From Methanosarcinales archaeon (lineage in GTDB: Archaea > Halobacteriota > Syntropharchaeia > Alkanophagales > Methanospirareceae): a stretch of 5,893 nt of DNA. The position numbers and the translations under genes are program-made. Below, piece after piece: positions 1 through 5,893 of this stretch (positions are counted from its first letter, which is position 1; each line of letters begins with the position of its first letter). The stretch spans positions 1 through 5,893 of the forward strand of contig JAODGR010000010.1 in the NCBI GenBank assembly GCA_025464275.1, given 5' to 3'. Below the pieces are notes generated by a model. That model was given only the letters and a program-made list of their open reading frames with translations, was not told the DNA's origin and searched no databases.

Positions 1-2
1 AC

Positions 3-62
3 GGCAGTGCAGATATAGAGGCGCTTTCACTGGCATTTGACCGTATAGCGGATGACTGGTGA
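3..62 (+). CDS. C-terminal end of an unidentified upstream protein (partial)
   Basis: The frame beginning at position 3 is open for 19 codons and ends at TGA 60-62, reading GSADIEALSLAFDRIADDW. The other two plus frames hit stops at 16-18 and 38-40. The peptide looks like an ordinary amphipathic C-terminal helix, and its codons (ATA, GCG, GAT) match the genes downstream. The gene starts before the window. The fragment is too short to name a family, and I infer coding mainly from frame openness, composition and position just before the next promoter. It probably belongs to a separate transcription unit, because a TATA box follows within 24 bp. Confidence 0.5.
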   Translation, partial: GSADIEALSLAFDRIADDW

Positions 63-78
63 TTGAAAGGCAAAAAAT

Positions 79-94
79 CGAAAACTTTATATAT
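79..94 (+). promoter_or_regulatory. Archaeal BRE/TATA promoter for the mvhD-frhB-hdrCBA operon
   Basis: The motif TTTATATAT at 86-94 matches the archaeal box A, and the purine-rich CGAAAAC at 79-85 sits directly upstream, as expected of a TFB recognition element. Standard archaeal spacing would place transcription start near 112-117, giving a leader of roughly 40 nt before the ATG at 157. It is the only clear A+T-rich element in the 94-bp intergenic region. Because the five downstream genes are separated by at most 34 bp, it probably drives all of them. A TCGCGA palindrome at 94-99 abuts the TATA box and could be part of an operator, but it is too short to call one. Confidence 0.7.
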
Positions 95-156
95 CGCGAG
101 AGGGGAAGGAGATAACAAAAATAAGATAAGGAGGAGTAAAAGGGAGTGGAAGAGAG

Positions 157-594
157 ATGGGAGAAGAAGTGAAGAGTGAGAGTGATTTTGAGCCGAAGAT
201 AGTAGGATTTACATGTAACTGGTGTACATATGCATCAGCGGATCTTGCAGGGACTTCGAGGAAGAAATATCCACCAAATGTCCGGATAATAAGGCTCATG
301 TGTTCAGGGAGGGTGGATCCGATGTTTGTGCTCAAGGCGTTGCTGAATGGAGCTGACGGTGTATTCATAGGGGGCTGTCATCCAGGTGAATGCCACTACA
401 TAAAGGGTAATTTCTATGCCAGGCGTAGAATAGCAGCGATAAGGACGATACTCAAGCAGTTTGGGCTGGATAACCGTGTCAGGTCAGAGTGGATAAGTGC
501 CTCGGAGGGGGACAAGTTTGCAAGGGTGATGAAGGAGATGACGGAGGATATAAAGAAGCTGGGACCGAATCCAATGAGAGGTAAGATATTATGA
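157..594 (+). CDS. mvhD: MvhD/FlpD-type [2Fe-2S] electron-transfer subunit of an Hdr complex
   Basis: This 145-residue cytosolic protein has the length and motifs of the MvhD/FlpD family, the small iron-sulfur adaptor that passes electrons from a hydrogenase, formate dehydrogenase or F420 dehydrogenase to the flavin of HdrA. Visible family motifs are FTCNWCTYASADLAG (Cys20, Cys23), RLMCSGRVDP (Cys49) and GGCHPGECHY (Cys74, Cys79). Together these give the five conserved cysteines around the [2Fe-2S] site. The ATG at 157 is the only plausible start: no in-frame ATG, GTG or TTG lies between it and the upstream stop at 127-129. A strong GGAGGAG (130-136) is about 20 nt away, farther than usual, so a weaker purine run nearer the ATG may serve instead. 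Its stop codon overlaps the next gene's start. It is a stand-alone MvhD, not fused to HdrA as in some HdrA2-type proteins. Confidence 0.93.
   Translation: MGEEVKSESDFEPKIVGFTCNWCTYASADLAGTSRKKYPPNVRIIRLMCSGRVDPMFVLKALLNGADGVFIGGCHPGECHYIKGNFYARRRIAAIRTILKQFGLDNRVRSEWISASEGDKFARVMKEMTEDIKKLGPNPMRGKIL
577..582 (+). promoter_or_regulatory. Ribosome binding site for the frhB-like gene
   Basis: AGAGGT lies inside the 3' end of mvhD, 8 nt before the ATG at 591. It is complementary to the archaeal 16S rRNA 3' end. It favours ATG 591 over the second in-frame ATG at 597, which would be 14 nt away, and together with the ATGA stop/start overlap suggests translational coupling. Confidence 0.55.
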
Positions 595-1664
595 GTATGA
601 GAGTAGCAGAAGTAGGAGTGGGAGATTTAGAAGGTCTTTTTAGGGGCCTGCTGGAGAAGAAGGTTGTGGACTGCCTGGTAATGCCTTATACTGCGGGTAA
701 GAACATCGCTTATATGCTGGTAACCGACCCGGGCAAGATAGAGTCATCATCAGCCGGAGCCATATTCGCACCTTCATTCAGTGTGAATGCTGCGGGCATA
801 GTAAAAGGGTGGACGATAGAGAACAAGGTAGCACTGGTGGCAAAGCCATGTGAGATAAGAGCGGCGGTGGAACTGGTGAAGCTTAACCAGATGGATAAGA
901 ATAGCTTATTACTCATCTCGGTTGATTGCTCAGGTACATTTGAGAATCAGGTTTATGCAGAGCATCGCGATGATATAGGCGATTGGGTGGACGGTGCAAA
1001 GATAGAGGAGCTGAAGGGTAAGGGGATAGAGATAAGAGAGGCGTGCAAGATATGCAGGAACAGATTAGCGGACGTTGGGGATATAGGAATATCGAGGCAG
1101 GGCGGGGAGAAAGTGCTGATTGCCGGGCTGACGAAGATGGGGGAGGCTGCACTGACCGCACTGGAACTGCCACTCGAGGATAAGGATATGGAGCGGAAGG
1201 ATGAGAAGGCGAAGATAGTGGAGGAAGCGGAGAAGAACGAGGAGGCATTACCGAAGATAAGCAGCCCGGAGGAGCTGGATGAATTCTTAAAGGATTGCAT
1301 AGTATGCAAGAACTGCCGTGATGTATGCCCGGTCTGCTACTGTAAAGAATGCTTCTTCGACCAGCCACTGGGTAATCCCGCGGGTGGAGACCTGCTGAAC
1401 CTTAGCGAGCTGAGAGGAGCGATAGGGGTACCGACGAACAGGTTATTCTACCACCTGACGCGGGTGTACCATGTGAGTGCGACGTGTGTGGGCTGTGGCG
1501 CCTGTGCAGATGCGTGCCCGAAGGAGATACCACTGACACGATACTACCCGGTGATAACGCGGAAGGTGCAGGAGATGTTCGATTATGAGCCGGGGAGAGA
1601 CATAGAAGAGCCGATACCGTTTACGACATACGAGGAGGAGGAGCTTGAAGACCGGCTACGGTGA
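591..1664 (+). CDS. FrhB/FdhB-type coenzyme F420 dehydrogenase beta subunit (flavin, 2x[4Fe-4S])
   Basis: This 357-residue protein matches the FrhB/FdhB family, whose members use FAD to exchange hydride with coenzyme F420 and iron-sulfur clusters to pass electrons on. The N-terminal part (about 1-195) is the F420/flavin domain, with the family signature ALVAKPCEIRAAVEL (Cys87), a VDCSGTF motif (Cys113) and CKIC (Cys152, Cys155). A strongly charged linker (about 195-235) leads to a C-terminal ferredoxin region: CIVCKNCRDVCP (Cys236, 239, 242, 246), three extra cysteines in VCYCKECF (249, 251, 254), and CVGCGACADACP (299, 302, 305, 309). The architecture and length resemble FdhB (F420-linked formate dehydrogenase) more than the shorter hydrogenase FrhB. 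No FdhA or hydrogenase subunit is in the window, so the partner is inferred to be MvhD-HdrABC. The start overlaps the mvhD stop as ATGA. Family certain; F420 as substrate is inferred from the family. Confidence 0.88.
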   Translation: MSMRVAEVGVGDLEGLFRGLLEKKVVDCLVMPYTAGKNIAYMLVTDPGKIESSSAGAIFAPSFSVNAAGIVKGWTIENKVALVAKPCEIRAAVELVKLNQMDKNSLLLISVDCSGTFENQVYAEHRDDIGDWVDGAKIEELKGKGIEIREACKICRNRLADVGDIGISRQGGEKVLIAGLTKMGEAALTALELPLEDKDMERKDEKAKIVEEAEKNEEALPKISSPEELDEFLKDCIVCKNCRDVCPVCYCKECFFDQPLGNPAGGDLLNLSELRGAIGVPTNRLFYHLTRVYHVSATCVGCGACADACPKEIPLTRYYPVITRKVQEMFDYEPGRDIEEPIPFTTYEEEELEDRLR

Positions 1665-1698
1665 GTGAATAAGAGATAACAGGGACAAGGGGGAAGAA
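1665..1698 (+). other. Short intergenic gap between frhB-like gene and hdrC
   Basis: These 34 bases are the widest gap within the operon. They are purine-rich, show no inverted repeat, no T-tract and no TATA-like sequence, so there is no sign of a terminator or internal promoter. The run GGGGGAA at about 1689-1695 probably acts as the ribosome binding site for hdrC. Confidence 0.6.
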
Positions 1699-2298
1699 AT
1701 GATAAAGACGTGGGATTTAGACCCTAATTTTAAATACGAGATAATGAAAGAGCCCGGGGGAGAGCATCTGACCTCGTGTTTCCAGTGCAGCACCTGTACC
1801 CTGGGCTGCCCGCTGACGGAGATCATACCGAGTTACAATCCGCGTAAGATAATACAGATGAGTTTGTTTGGGATGCGGAGTGAGGTGCTCTCAAATCCTG
1901 ATCTATGGGTATGCCTGATATGTCAGACCTGCACAGCGAGATGTCCGCAGGATGTTCGGATAGCGGATCTGCTGGGTGCGATAAGGCGTATAGCGGAGCG
2001 AGAGGAGGAAGCGGGGAAACTGAAGATAGAAAGTCCCAGACCACGGTTTGACAAGGCATTTGAACATCAGCTTGCCAAGTATGGCAGGCTGTATGATATG
2101 GGACTGGCGATGGAGTATTACAAGGTTAAAGAAGGCTCCTTCTTTAAGGGGATGATGGCGATGTCGAAGGATTACAAGAAGTTCGGGATGCGGCTATTCA
2201 AGAAGGGCAAGATGGGAGTGAAGTCCATGCTACCAGAGAAGGTGAAGGATAGGGGAGTGATGAAGAAGATATTTGAGCAGATGGGAGAGAGGAGGTGA
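1699..2298 (+). CDS. hdrC: Heterodisulfide reductase subunit C, 2x[4Fe-4S] protein
   Basis: The protein has 199 residues, the usual HdrC size. It carries two classical [4Fe-4S] motifs in the HdrC arrangement: CFQCSTCTLGCP (Cys27, 30, 33, 37) and CLICQTCTARCP (Cys72, 75, 78, 82), the first followed by the family segment YNPRKIIQMSLFG. HdrC is the electron wire between the flavoprotein HdrA and the catalytic subunit HdrB in the cytosolic Hdr complex. The C-terminal 60 residues are rich in Lys, Met and Phe (KKFGMRLFKKGKMG, then MLPEKVKDRG), resembling the basic tail with a LP-K-V-K motif seen in HdrC proteins. There is no membrane segment, so it is the soluble HdrC rather than an HdrE/HdrD-type partner. 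hdrB follows after 9 bp, which is the normal HdrCB pairing. Confidence 0.95.
   Translation: MIKTWDLDPNFKYEIMKEPGGEHLTSCFQCSTCTLGCPLTEIIPSYNPRKIIQMSLFGMRSEVLSNPDLWVCLICQTCTARCPQDVRIADLLGAIRRIAEREEEAGKLKIESPRPRFDKAFEHQLAKYGRLYDMGLAMEYYKVKEGSFFKGMMAMSKDYKKFGMRLFKKGKMGVKSMLPEKVKDRGVMKKIFEQMGERR
2291..2298 (+). promoter_or_regulatory. Strong ribosome binding site for hdrB
   Basis: GGAGGTGA overlaps the hdrC stop codon and is a full match to the archaeal Shine-Dalgarno consensus. It lies 9 nt before ATG 2308 and 15 nt before the in-frame ATG at 2314, so it supports the start at 2308. Confidence 0.75.
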
Positions 2299-2307
2299 AG
2301 TGAGTGA

Positions 2308-3171
2308 ATGAGCATGAAGTACGCGTATTATCCCGGCTGCCCATCGGGTACGACAGCGATGGAGCAGGACATCTCGATGAGGGCTGTATTTGAGAATCTG
2401 GGCATTGAACTGGTGGAGGTGGAGGACTGGAACTGCTGTGGTGCTCTGGAGGTGGAAGACCCTGAGCTTGTTTATGCGTTGAATGCGCGTAATCTGGCGA
2501 TAGTGGAGAAGGAGGGTTTGAACATAGTTACTCCATGCAGTATATGCTATTACAACCTCTCACGGTCGAACAATGCATTGAAGGGAGATGAGGAGCTGCG
2601 TGCAAGGGTGCGTAGTATAGACGATTCACTGGCATACAACGGTGGAGTGGAAGTGAAGCACGTGCTGGACGTGCTTGCGAATGATATAGGGATAGAGGAG
2701 CTAAGAGTGAGGATAAAGAAGAAGGTGAAGGCGAAGGTGGCACCCTATTATGGGTGTTATATAGGAAGACCGCCGGAGACAGCATTTGATGACCCGGATG
2801 CACCGGGGTTGATGGACGGGCTGATAGAGGTGATAGGAGGAGAAGTGGTGGCATTTAATTACACAAAGACGAAGTGCTGTGGCGGTCCTCTAATGATGAC
2901 GGTGCAGGATGTAGCGTACAAGATGGCGCGAAACGTGCTGGAGAGTGCGAAGAACGCTGGTGCGGATTGCATCGCGCTGGCATGTCCGCTGTGCGGTATG
3001 ATGCTGGATGCGAAGCAGGAGGACATAGAAGAGTTCTTCGGGATAAAGATAGGCATGCCCGTGCTGTACATAACGCAGCTGGTGGGTCTTGCACTGGGAA
3101 TAGAGCCGGACAAACTGGGACTGAATAAGAACGTGGTGGATACGAAGGAGATAATAGGGAAGGTGATGTGA
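2308..3171 (+). CDS. hdrB: Heterodisulfide reductase subunit B, catalytic noncubane-cluster subunit
   Basis: This 287-residue protein has both CCG domains of HdrB, the subunit that holds the two noncubane [4Fe-4S] clusters at which CoM-S-S-CoB is reduced (or the two thiols oxidised in the reverse direction). The first cysteine set is Cys11 (YYPGC), Cys43-Cys44 (NCCGA) and Cys77/Cys80 (CSIC). The second is Cys150 (YYGC), Cys190-Cys191 (KCCGG) and Cys226/Cys229 (CPLC). All ten expected ligands are present with near-family spacing, so the site looks catalytically complete. Cys221 is an additional cysteine just before the last pair. The start at 2308 is set by the strong ribosome binding site; a start at 2314 would remove two residues. 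It is cytosolic and is followed after 2 bp by the hdrA-type gene. HdrB homologues also occur in organisms that use other disulfides, so the exact substrate is inferred. Confidence 0.95.
   Translation: MSMKYAYYPGCPSGTTAMEQDISMRAVFENLGIELVEVEDWNCCGALEVEDPELVYALNARNLAIVEKEGLNIVTPCSICYYNLSRSNNALKGDEELRARVRSIDDSLAYNGGVEVKHVLDVLANDIGIEELRVRIKKKVKAKVAPYYGCYIGRPPETAFDDPDAPGLMDGLIEVIGGEVVAFNYTKTKCCGGPLMMTVQDVAYKMARNVLESAKNAGADCIALACPLCGMMLDAKQEDIEEFFGIKIGMPVLYITQLVGLALGIEPDKLGLNKNVVDTKEIIGKVM
3161..3166 (+). promoter_or_regulatory. Ribosome binding site deciding the hdrA start
   Basis: AGGTGA lies in the last codons of hdrB, 7 nt before ATG 3174, which is ideal spacing. An alternative GTG at 3168 would overlap the hdrB stop as GTGA and add two residues, but it would be only 1 nt from this site. 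ATG 3174 is therefore preferred. Confidence 0.6.
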
Positions 3172-3173
3172 AG

Positions 3174-5893
3174 ATGGGGATAGCGGTAATAGGTGGAGGG
3201 GTAGCGGGTATCACTGCGGCTCTTGACCTCGCTGATTCAGGGTACAAGGTGTATTTAATAGAGAAGGAGAACGAGCTCGGGGGGAAGATGGCGGAGCTCG
3301 CGGAGTGTAAGACCGGGCTATCACCACGTATAGTGAGGATAGAGAACCATCCGAATATAGAATTGATGTTATCAACCGAGTTGGAGAGTTTCTCGGGCTC
3401 CGCGGGTAATTTCAAGTTGAGAGTATCGGGTGGCAGGGAGATAGTAGTGGAGAGTGTGGTGCTCGCACCCGGTTATGAGATACCGGATAAGGTGGCGTTG
3501 AGTTACGGGTATGGCAGTCCGGACGTGGTGACTTCACTGGAGTTTGAATCTATTTTAAGGGCTGAGACAGCGTCAGGCGAGTTGAAGAGGCGATCAGACG
3601 GGCGGAGAGTGAAGAAGATAGGATTCATAAAGTGCGTGGGTTCCAGATGTCAGGAGAATGAGATATGTTCAACGGCATGCTGCGCGTACACTGCGAAGGA
3701 GGCATGGGAGTTGAAGGAGCGCTACCCGGATATTGATGTCTATATATTCTACATGGATGTGCGGGTATTTGGTAAGGATGAGGAGCTGGTATCGGATTTG
3801 AAGGCTAACTACGGGGTGCATTATATAAGGTCGAGACCACCGGAGGTGGTACCCGAAGGAGATAAGCTGACGGTGAAGTATGAGGACCTGCGAACGGGTA
3901 AGATAGAGAAGCTGGAGCTGGATATGGTGGTCCTCGCTGTTGGACTGTTGCCCTCGAGTACGATAAAGAAGCTTGCGGAGCTGACGGGTGTGAAGACTGA
4001 TGCATATGGATATATAGAGACGGGCATCACCAGCCCGCTGGAGACGAGTGTGCGGGGAGTGTACGCATGTGGAACGGCGACGGCGCCGATGAAAGTGCGA
4101 GAGAGTGTGGCAATGGCGAGTGGAGCGGCACAGAAGGCGGCACTGTTATCAGAGCGTACAGAGCTCGTTCCAGGGCAGGAGGAGCGGAAATACATAGAAG
4201 TTAAGGAAGGTGAGCAGCCGAAGGTGGGTGTTTTTATATGCGACTGTGATGGTGAGATCTCGAAGACGGTGGATGTTGGAGCGGTTGCGGAGCGAGTGAA
4301 AGGGCTGCGGGGTGTGGTTTATGTGAGCAGTGATACGAGGAGTATGAAGGATGCACTGGCGGCACTGGAGAGCGGAATAGTGGACCAGGGGCTGAATCGT
4401 GTTGTGTTTGCGGGCTGTTCACCACGGGAGTATGAGGATATAATAAGAGAGGCATGTGCAAAGGCGGGCTTGAACCCCTATCTGGTGGAGCTGGTGAATC
4501 TGAGGGAGCAGTGTGCATGGGTCTTCGATAAGGATGCAACGGCAGCGGCGGTTGATTTGCTGAGGATGGCAGTGGAGCGAGTGAAGCAGCTGGAGCCTAT
4601 AGAAGTAGAGCGATATCCGGTGGTACCGAAGGCACTGGTGATCGGTGGTGGGATATCGGGCATGAATGCAGCGCTGGATATAGCGGATGCGGGATACGAG
4701 GTGTATCTGGTGGAGAAGGGAGCGGAACTCGGTGGTGGCTTGCGTGATATGGGGATGATTGAGCTACCGGGAGGCGACGGTGAACGCGTTTCAGCTTCAG
4801 AAGTGTTGAAGAGTTATATTGACCGTGTAACGAGTCACGAGCGGATAAAGGTGTATACAAATGCGATAGAGGAGGATGTACGTGGCAGAGCCGGTGCGTT
4901 CAAGGCACGTATAGTAGGCGAGGGAGTGGCTGAGGAGATAGAGTTCGGTGCATGTGTGATTGCCACGGGTGCACGCGAATTTGTGCCTGAGGGTTATTAC
5001 GGGTATGGGAAGGACAAGCGGGTGCAAACGCTGCGTGAATTTGAGAGGAGTGGAGGGAAAGCGGCATCGGGTGCGAATACAGTGGTGATAATCCAGGATG
5101 TGAGTGTGGGACCCGGAGGGGAGGGTGGATATGGATATACTTCAAGGGCGAGCAGTATAGAAGCGGTGAATGCTGCTCTGAGATTGAAGGAAGCGAATCC
5201 AGATATGGAGGTCTTCTTCCTCTATCAGGATATGAAGACATACGGTAAGTGGGAGGTGCTGTACAAGCGAGCGAGGGAGAAGGGTGTGCTGTTCCTCAGG
5301 TATGATAGCCAGAAGCCACCGGAATACAAGGATGGGATAGTATCGGTATTTGATGTGATATTGAATGACGAGGTGCAGATAAAGCCGGATATGGTGATAC
5401 TGAGTGTGCCGATGGTGCCTGCGGAGGATAACGAGCGATTGAGCAAGTTATTCAAGATACCATTGAAGCGAGGGTTCTTCATGGAGGAGCAGGAGCGTCC
5501 GAAGATGGTGCTAACGCCGGTGGACACGGTGAATGAGGGTGTGTTCGTATGCGGTTCCGCGGTCTATCCCGCGATGATAGATGAATGCATAGCGATGAGC
5601 AGTGCAGCTGCGTCGAGGGCGTGTGTGCTGCTGGCGAAGGACTTCATGGAGACACCCGCTATACGGTCGGTGGTGGATGAGGATGTGTGCATCGGGTGCG
5701 GCGTGTGCGTGGAGATATGCCCGGTGGATGCGATAGAGCTGGTGGAGGAGCCGGTGCCGGTGGTTACGTTCGGTGTGGAGACGGTAATAGAGGGTAAGAA
5801 ACGAGTTGCAAGGGTGGGAGATGGCTGCATAGGCTGTGGCAGTTGCGCCTCTTATTGCCCCTCAGGTGCGATGTCGCTGCAGCATTTCCGTGA
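3174..5893 (+). CDS. hdrA: Tandem (two-flavin) HdrA-type iron-sulfur flavoprotein, 3' end outside window
   Basis: The frame is open for 906 codons to the window edge, well beyond the roughly 650 residues of ordinary HdrA. Domains in order: (1) a thioredoxin-reductase-like FAD domain, residues 1-330, with GGGVAG (7-12), the ribose-binding Glu30, CVGSRC...CSTACC (Cys154, 159, 165, 169, 170) and a second FAD motif GVYACGTA (295-302); (2) a linker, 331-349; (3) an HdrA-type N-terminal domain, 350-485, with ICDCD (Cys356, Cys358), GCSPRE (Cys415) and REQCAWV (Cys447); (4) a second FAD domain, 486-825, with GGGISG (491-496), Glu514 and GVFVCGSA (789-796); (5) a ferredoxin domain with CIGCGVCVEICP (839-849) and CIGCGSCASYCP (885-895). 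Neither FAD domain has the inserted ferredoxin domain of classical HdrA. The likely role is flavin-based electron bifurcation or confurcation between MvhD/FrhB, HdrCB and ferredoxin. The text resembles HdrA C-termini, so the stop is probably close. QmoA/QmoB-like proteins are relatives, but the hdrCB neighbours favour HdrA. Confidence 0.92.
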   Translation, partial: MGIAVIGGGVAGITAALDLADSGYKVYLIEKENELGGKMAELAECKTGLSPRIVRIENHPNIELMLSTELESFSGSAGNFKLRVSGGREIVVESVVLAPGYEIPDKVALSYGYGSPDVVTSLEFESILRAETASGELKRRSDGRRVKKIGFIKCVGSRCQENEICSTACCAYTAKEAWELKERYPDIDVYIFYMDVRVFGKDEELVSDLKANYGVHYIRSRPPEVVPEGDKLTVKYEDLRTGKIEKLELDMVVLAVGLLPSSTIKKLAELTGVKTDAYGYIETGITSPLETSVRGVYACGTATAPMKVRESVAMASGAAQKAALLSERTELVPGQEERKYIEVKEGEQPKVGVFICDCDGEISKTVDVGAVAERVKGLRGVVYVSSDTRSMKDALAALESGIVDQGLNRVVFAGCSPREYEDIIREACAKAGLNPYLVELVNLREQCAWVFDKDATAAAVDLLRMAVERVKQLEPIEVERYPVVPKALVIGGGISGMNAALDIADAGYEVYLVEKGAELGGGLRDMGMIELPGGDGERVSASEVLKSYIDRVTSHERIKVYTNAIEEDVRGRAGAFKARIVGEGVAEEIEFGACVIATGAREFVPEGYYGYGKDKRVQTLREFERSGGKAASGANTVVIIQDVSVGPGGEGGYGYTSRASSIEAVNAALRLKEANPDMEVFFLYQDMKTYGKWEVLYKRAREKGVLFLRYDSQKPPEYKDGIVSVFDVILNDEVQIKPDMVILSVPMVPAEDNERLSKLFKIPLKRGFFMEEQERPKMVLTPVDTVNEGVFVCGSAVYPAMIDECIAMSSAAASRACVLLAKDFMETPAIRSVVDEDVCIGCGVCVEICPVDAIELVEEPVPVVTFGVETVIEGKKRVARVGDGCIGCGSCASYCPSGAMSLQHFR

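Noticed and set aside
913..1368. Overlapping minus-strand open frames opposite the FrhB-like gene
   Set aside because: They are two overlapping shadow frames of composition-biased Ser/Pro-rich peptide without a ribosome binding site or promoter; the plus strand encodes a clear family protein.
2874..3128. Plus-strand alternative-frame open frame inside hdrB
   Set aside because: It is an out-of-frame reading of the second CCG domain of HdrB, which has complete family motifs in the main frame.
3168..3176. GTG at 3168 as the hdrA start, giving a GTGA overlap with hdrB
   Set aside because: It leaves only 1 nt between the AGGTGA site and the start; ATG 3174 has 7-nt spacing and the protein begins normally at the Rossmann fold.
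2855..3415. Long minus-strand open frame (186 codons) across the hdrB/hdrA junction
   Set aside because: It lies opposite two well-supported genes, its translation is Ser/Pro/Ala-rich low-complexity text with no motif, and such antisense frames recur throughout the window because the sense codons rarely create TTA, CTA or TCA.
3636..3683. Possible selenocysteine (in-frame TGA) in the HdrA cysteine motif, as in some methanogens
   Set aside because: All cysteine positions here, including the CVGSR...CS..CC motif, are TGC or TGT codons and the frame has no internal stop.
3821..4195. Minus-strand open frame of 124 codons opposite the first half of hdrA
   Set aside because: It is antisense to the flavin domain containing the GVYACGTA motif and has no recognisable protein features of its own.
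3174..5893. Identification as QmoA/QmoB of sulfate reducers
   Set aside because: Domain content is related, but the neighbours are hdrC, a complete ten-cysteine hdrB, a separate mvhD and an F420-type subunit, and there is no qmoC or apr gene in view.

Overview
The window reads as a chromosomal segment of a strictly anaerobic archaeon with methanogen-type energy metabolism. The closest fit is an ANME-1/Methanophagales-like or related Syntrophoarchaeia-type lineage. This is inferred from an archaeal BRE/TATA promoter, ATA/AGG/GAG-rich codon use, methanogen-type heterodisulfide reductase (Hdr) proteins, and an F420-dehydrogenase-type subunit in place of hydrogenase large and small subunits. The lineage assignment is only moderate: Archaeoglobi or another archaeal group with Hdr systems is possible.

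Layout: positions 1-62 hold the last codons of an upstream plus-strand gene that I do not recognise. Positions 63-156 are a short intergenic region with a TATA box at 86-94. Five plus-strand genes follow, tightly packed and probably one transcription unit: an MvhD/FlpD-type [2Fe-2S] subunit (157-594), an FrhB/FdhB-type F420-binding flavo-iron-sulfur subunit (591-1664, overlapping the first by 4 bp), hdrC (1699-2298), hdrB (2308-3171), and a very long hdrA-type gene starting at 3174 and running off the window end. No RNA gene, mobile element, CRISPR array or terminator was seen.

How they may work together: the FrhB-like subunit would exchange electrons with coenzyme F420. MvhD is the usual adaptor that docks an electron donor onto HdrA. 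HdrA carries the flavin(s) for bifurcation or confurcation, and HdrC wires HdrA to HdrB, which here has all ten cysteines expected for the two noncubane clusters of the heterodisulfide site. The cassette therefore looks like a soluble F420-linked Hdr complex with no hydrogenase or formate dehydrogenase catalytic subunit in view. In a methane- or alkane-oxidising archaeon it could run in reverse, oxidising CoM-SH plus CoB-SH.

The most unusual element is the HdrA-type protein (at least 906 residues). It is a tandem fusion: a flavin domain without the usual N-terminal domain comes first, then an HdrA-like N-terminal domain with an altered cysteine set, a second flavin domain, and a C-terminal 2x[4Fe-4S] ferredoxin domain. 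Both flavin domains lack the ferredoxin domain normally inserted in HdrA, and the flavin-domain cysteines survive only in the first half. This suggests an internal pseudo-dimer with two specialised flavin sites.
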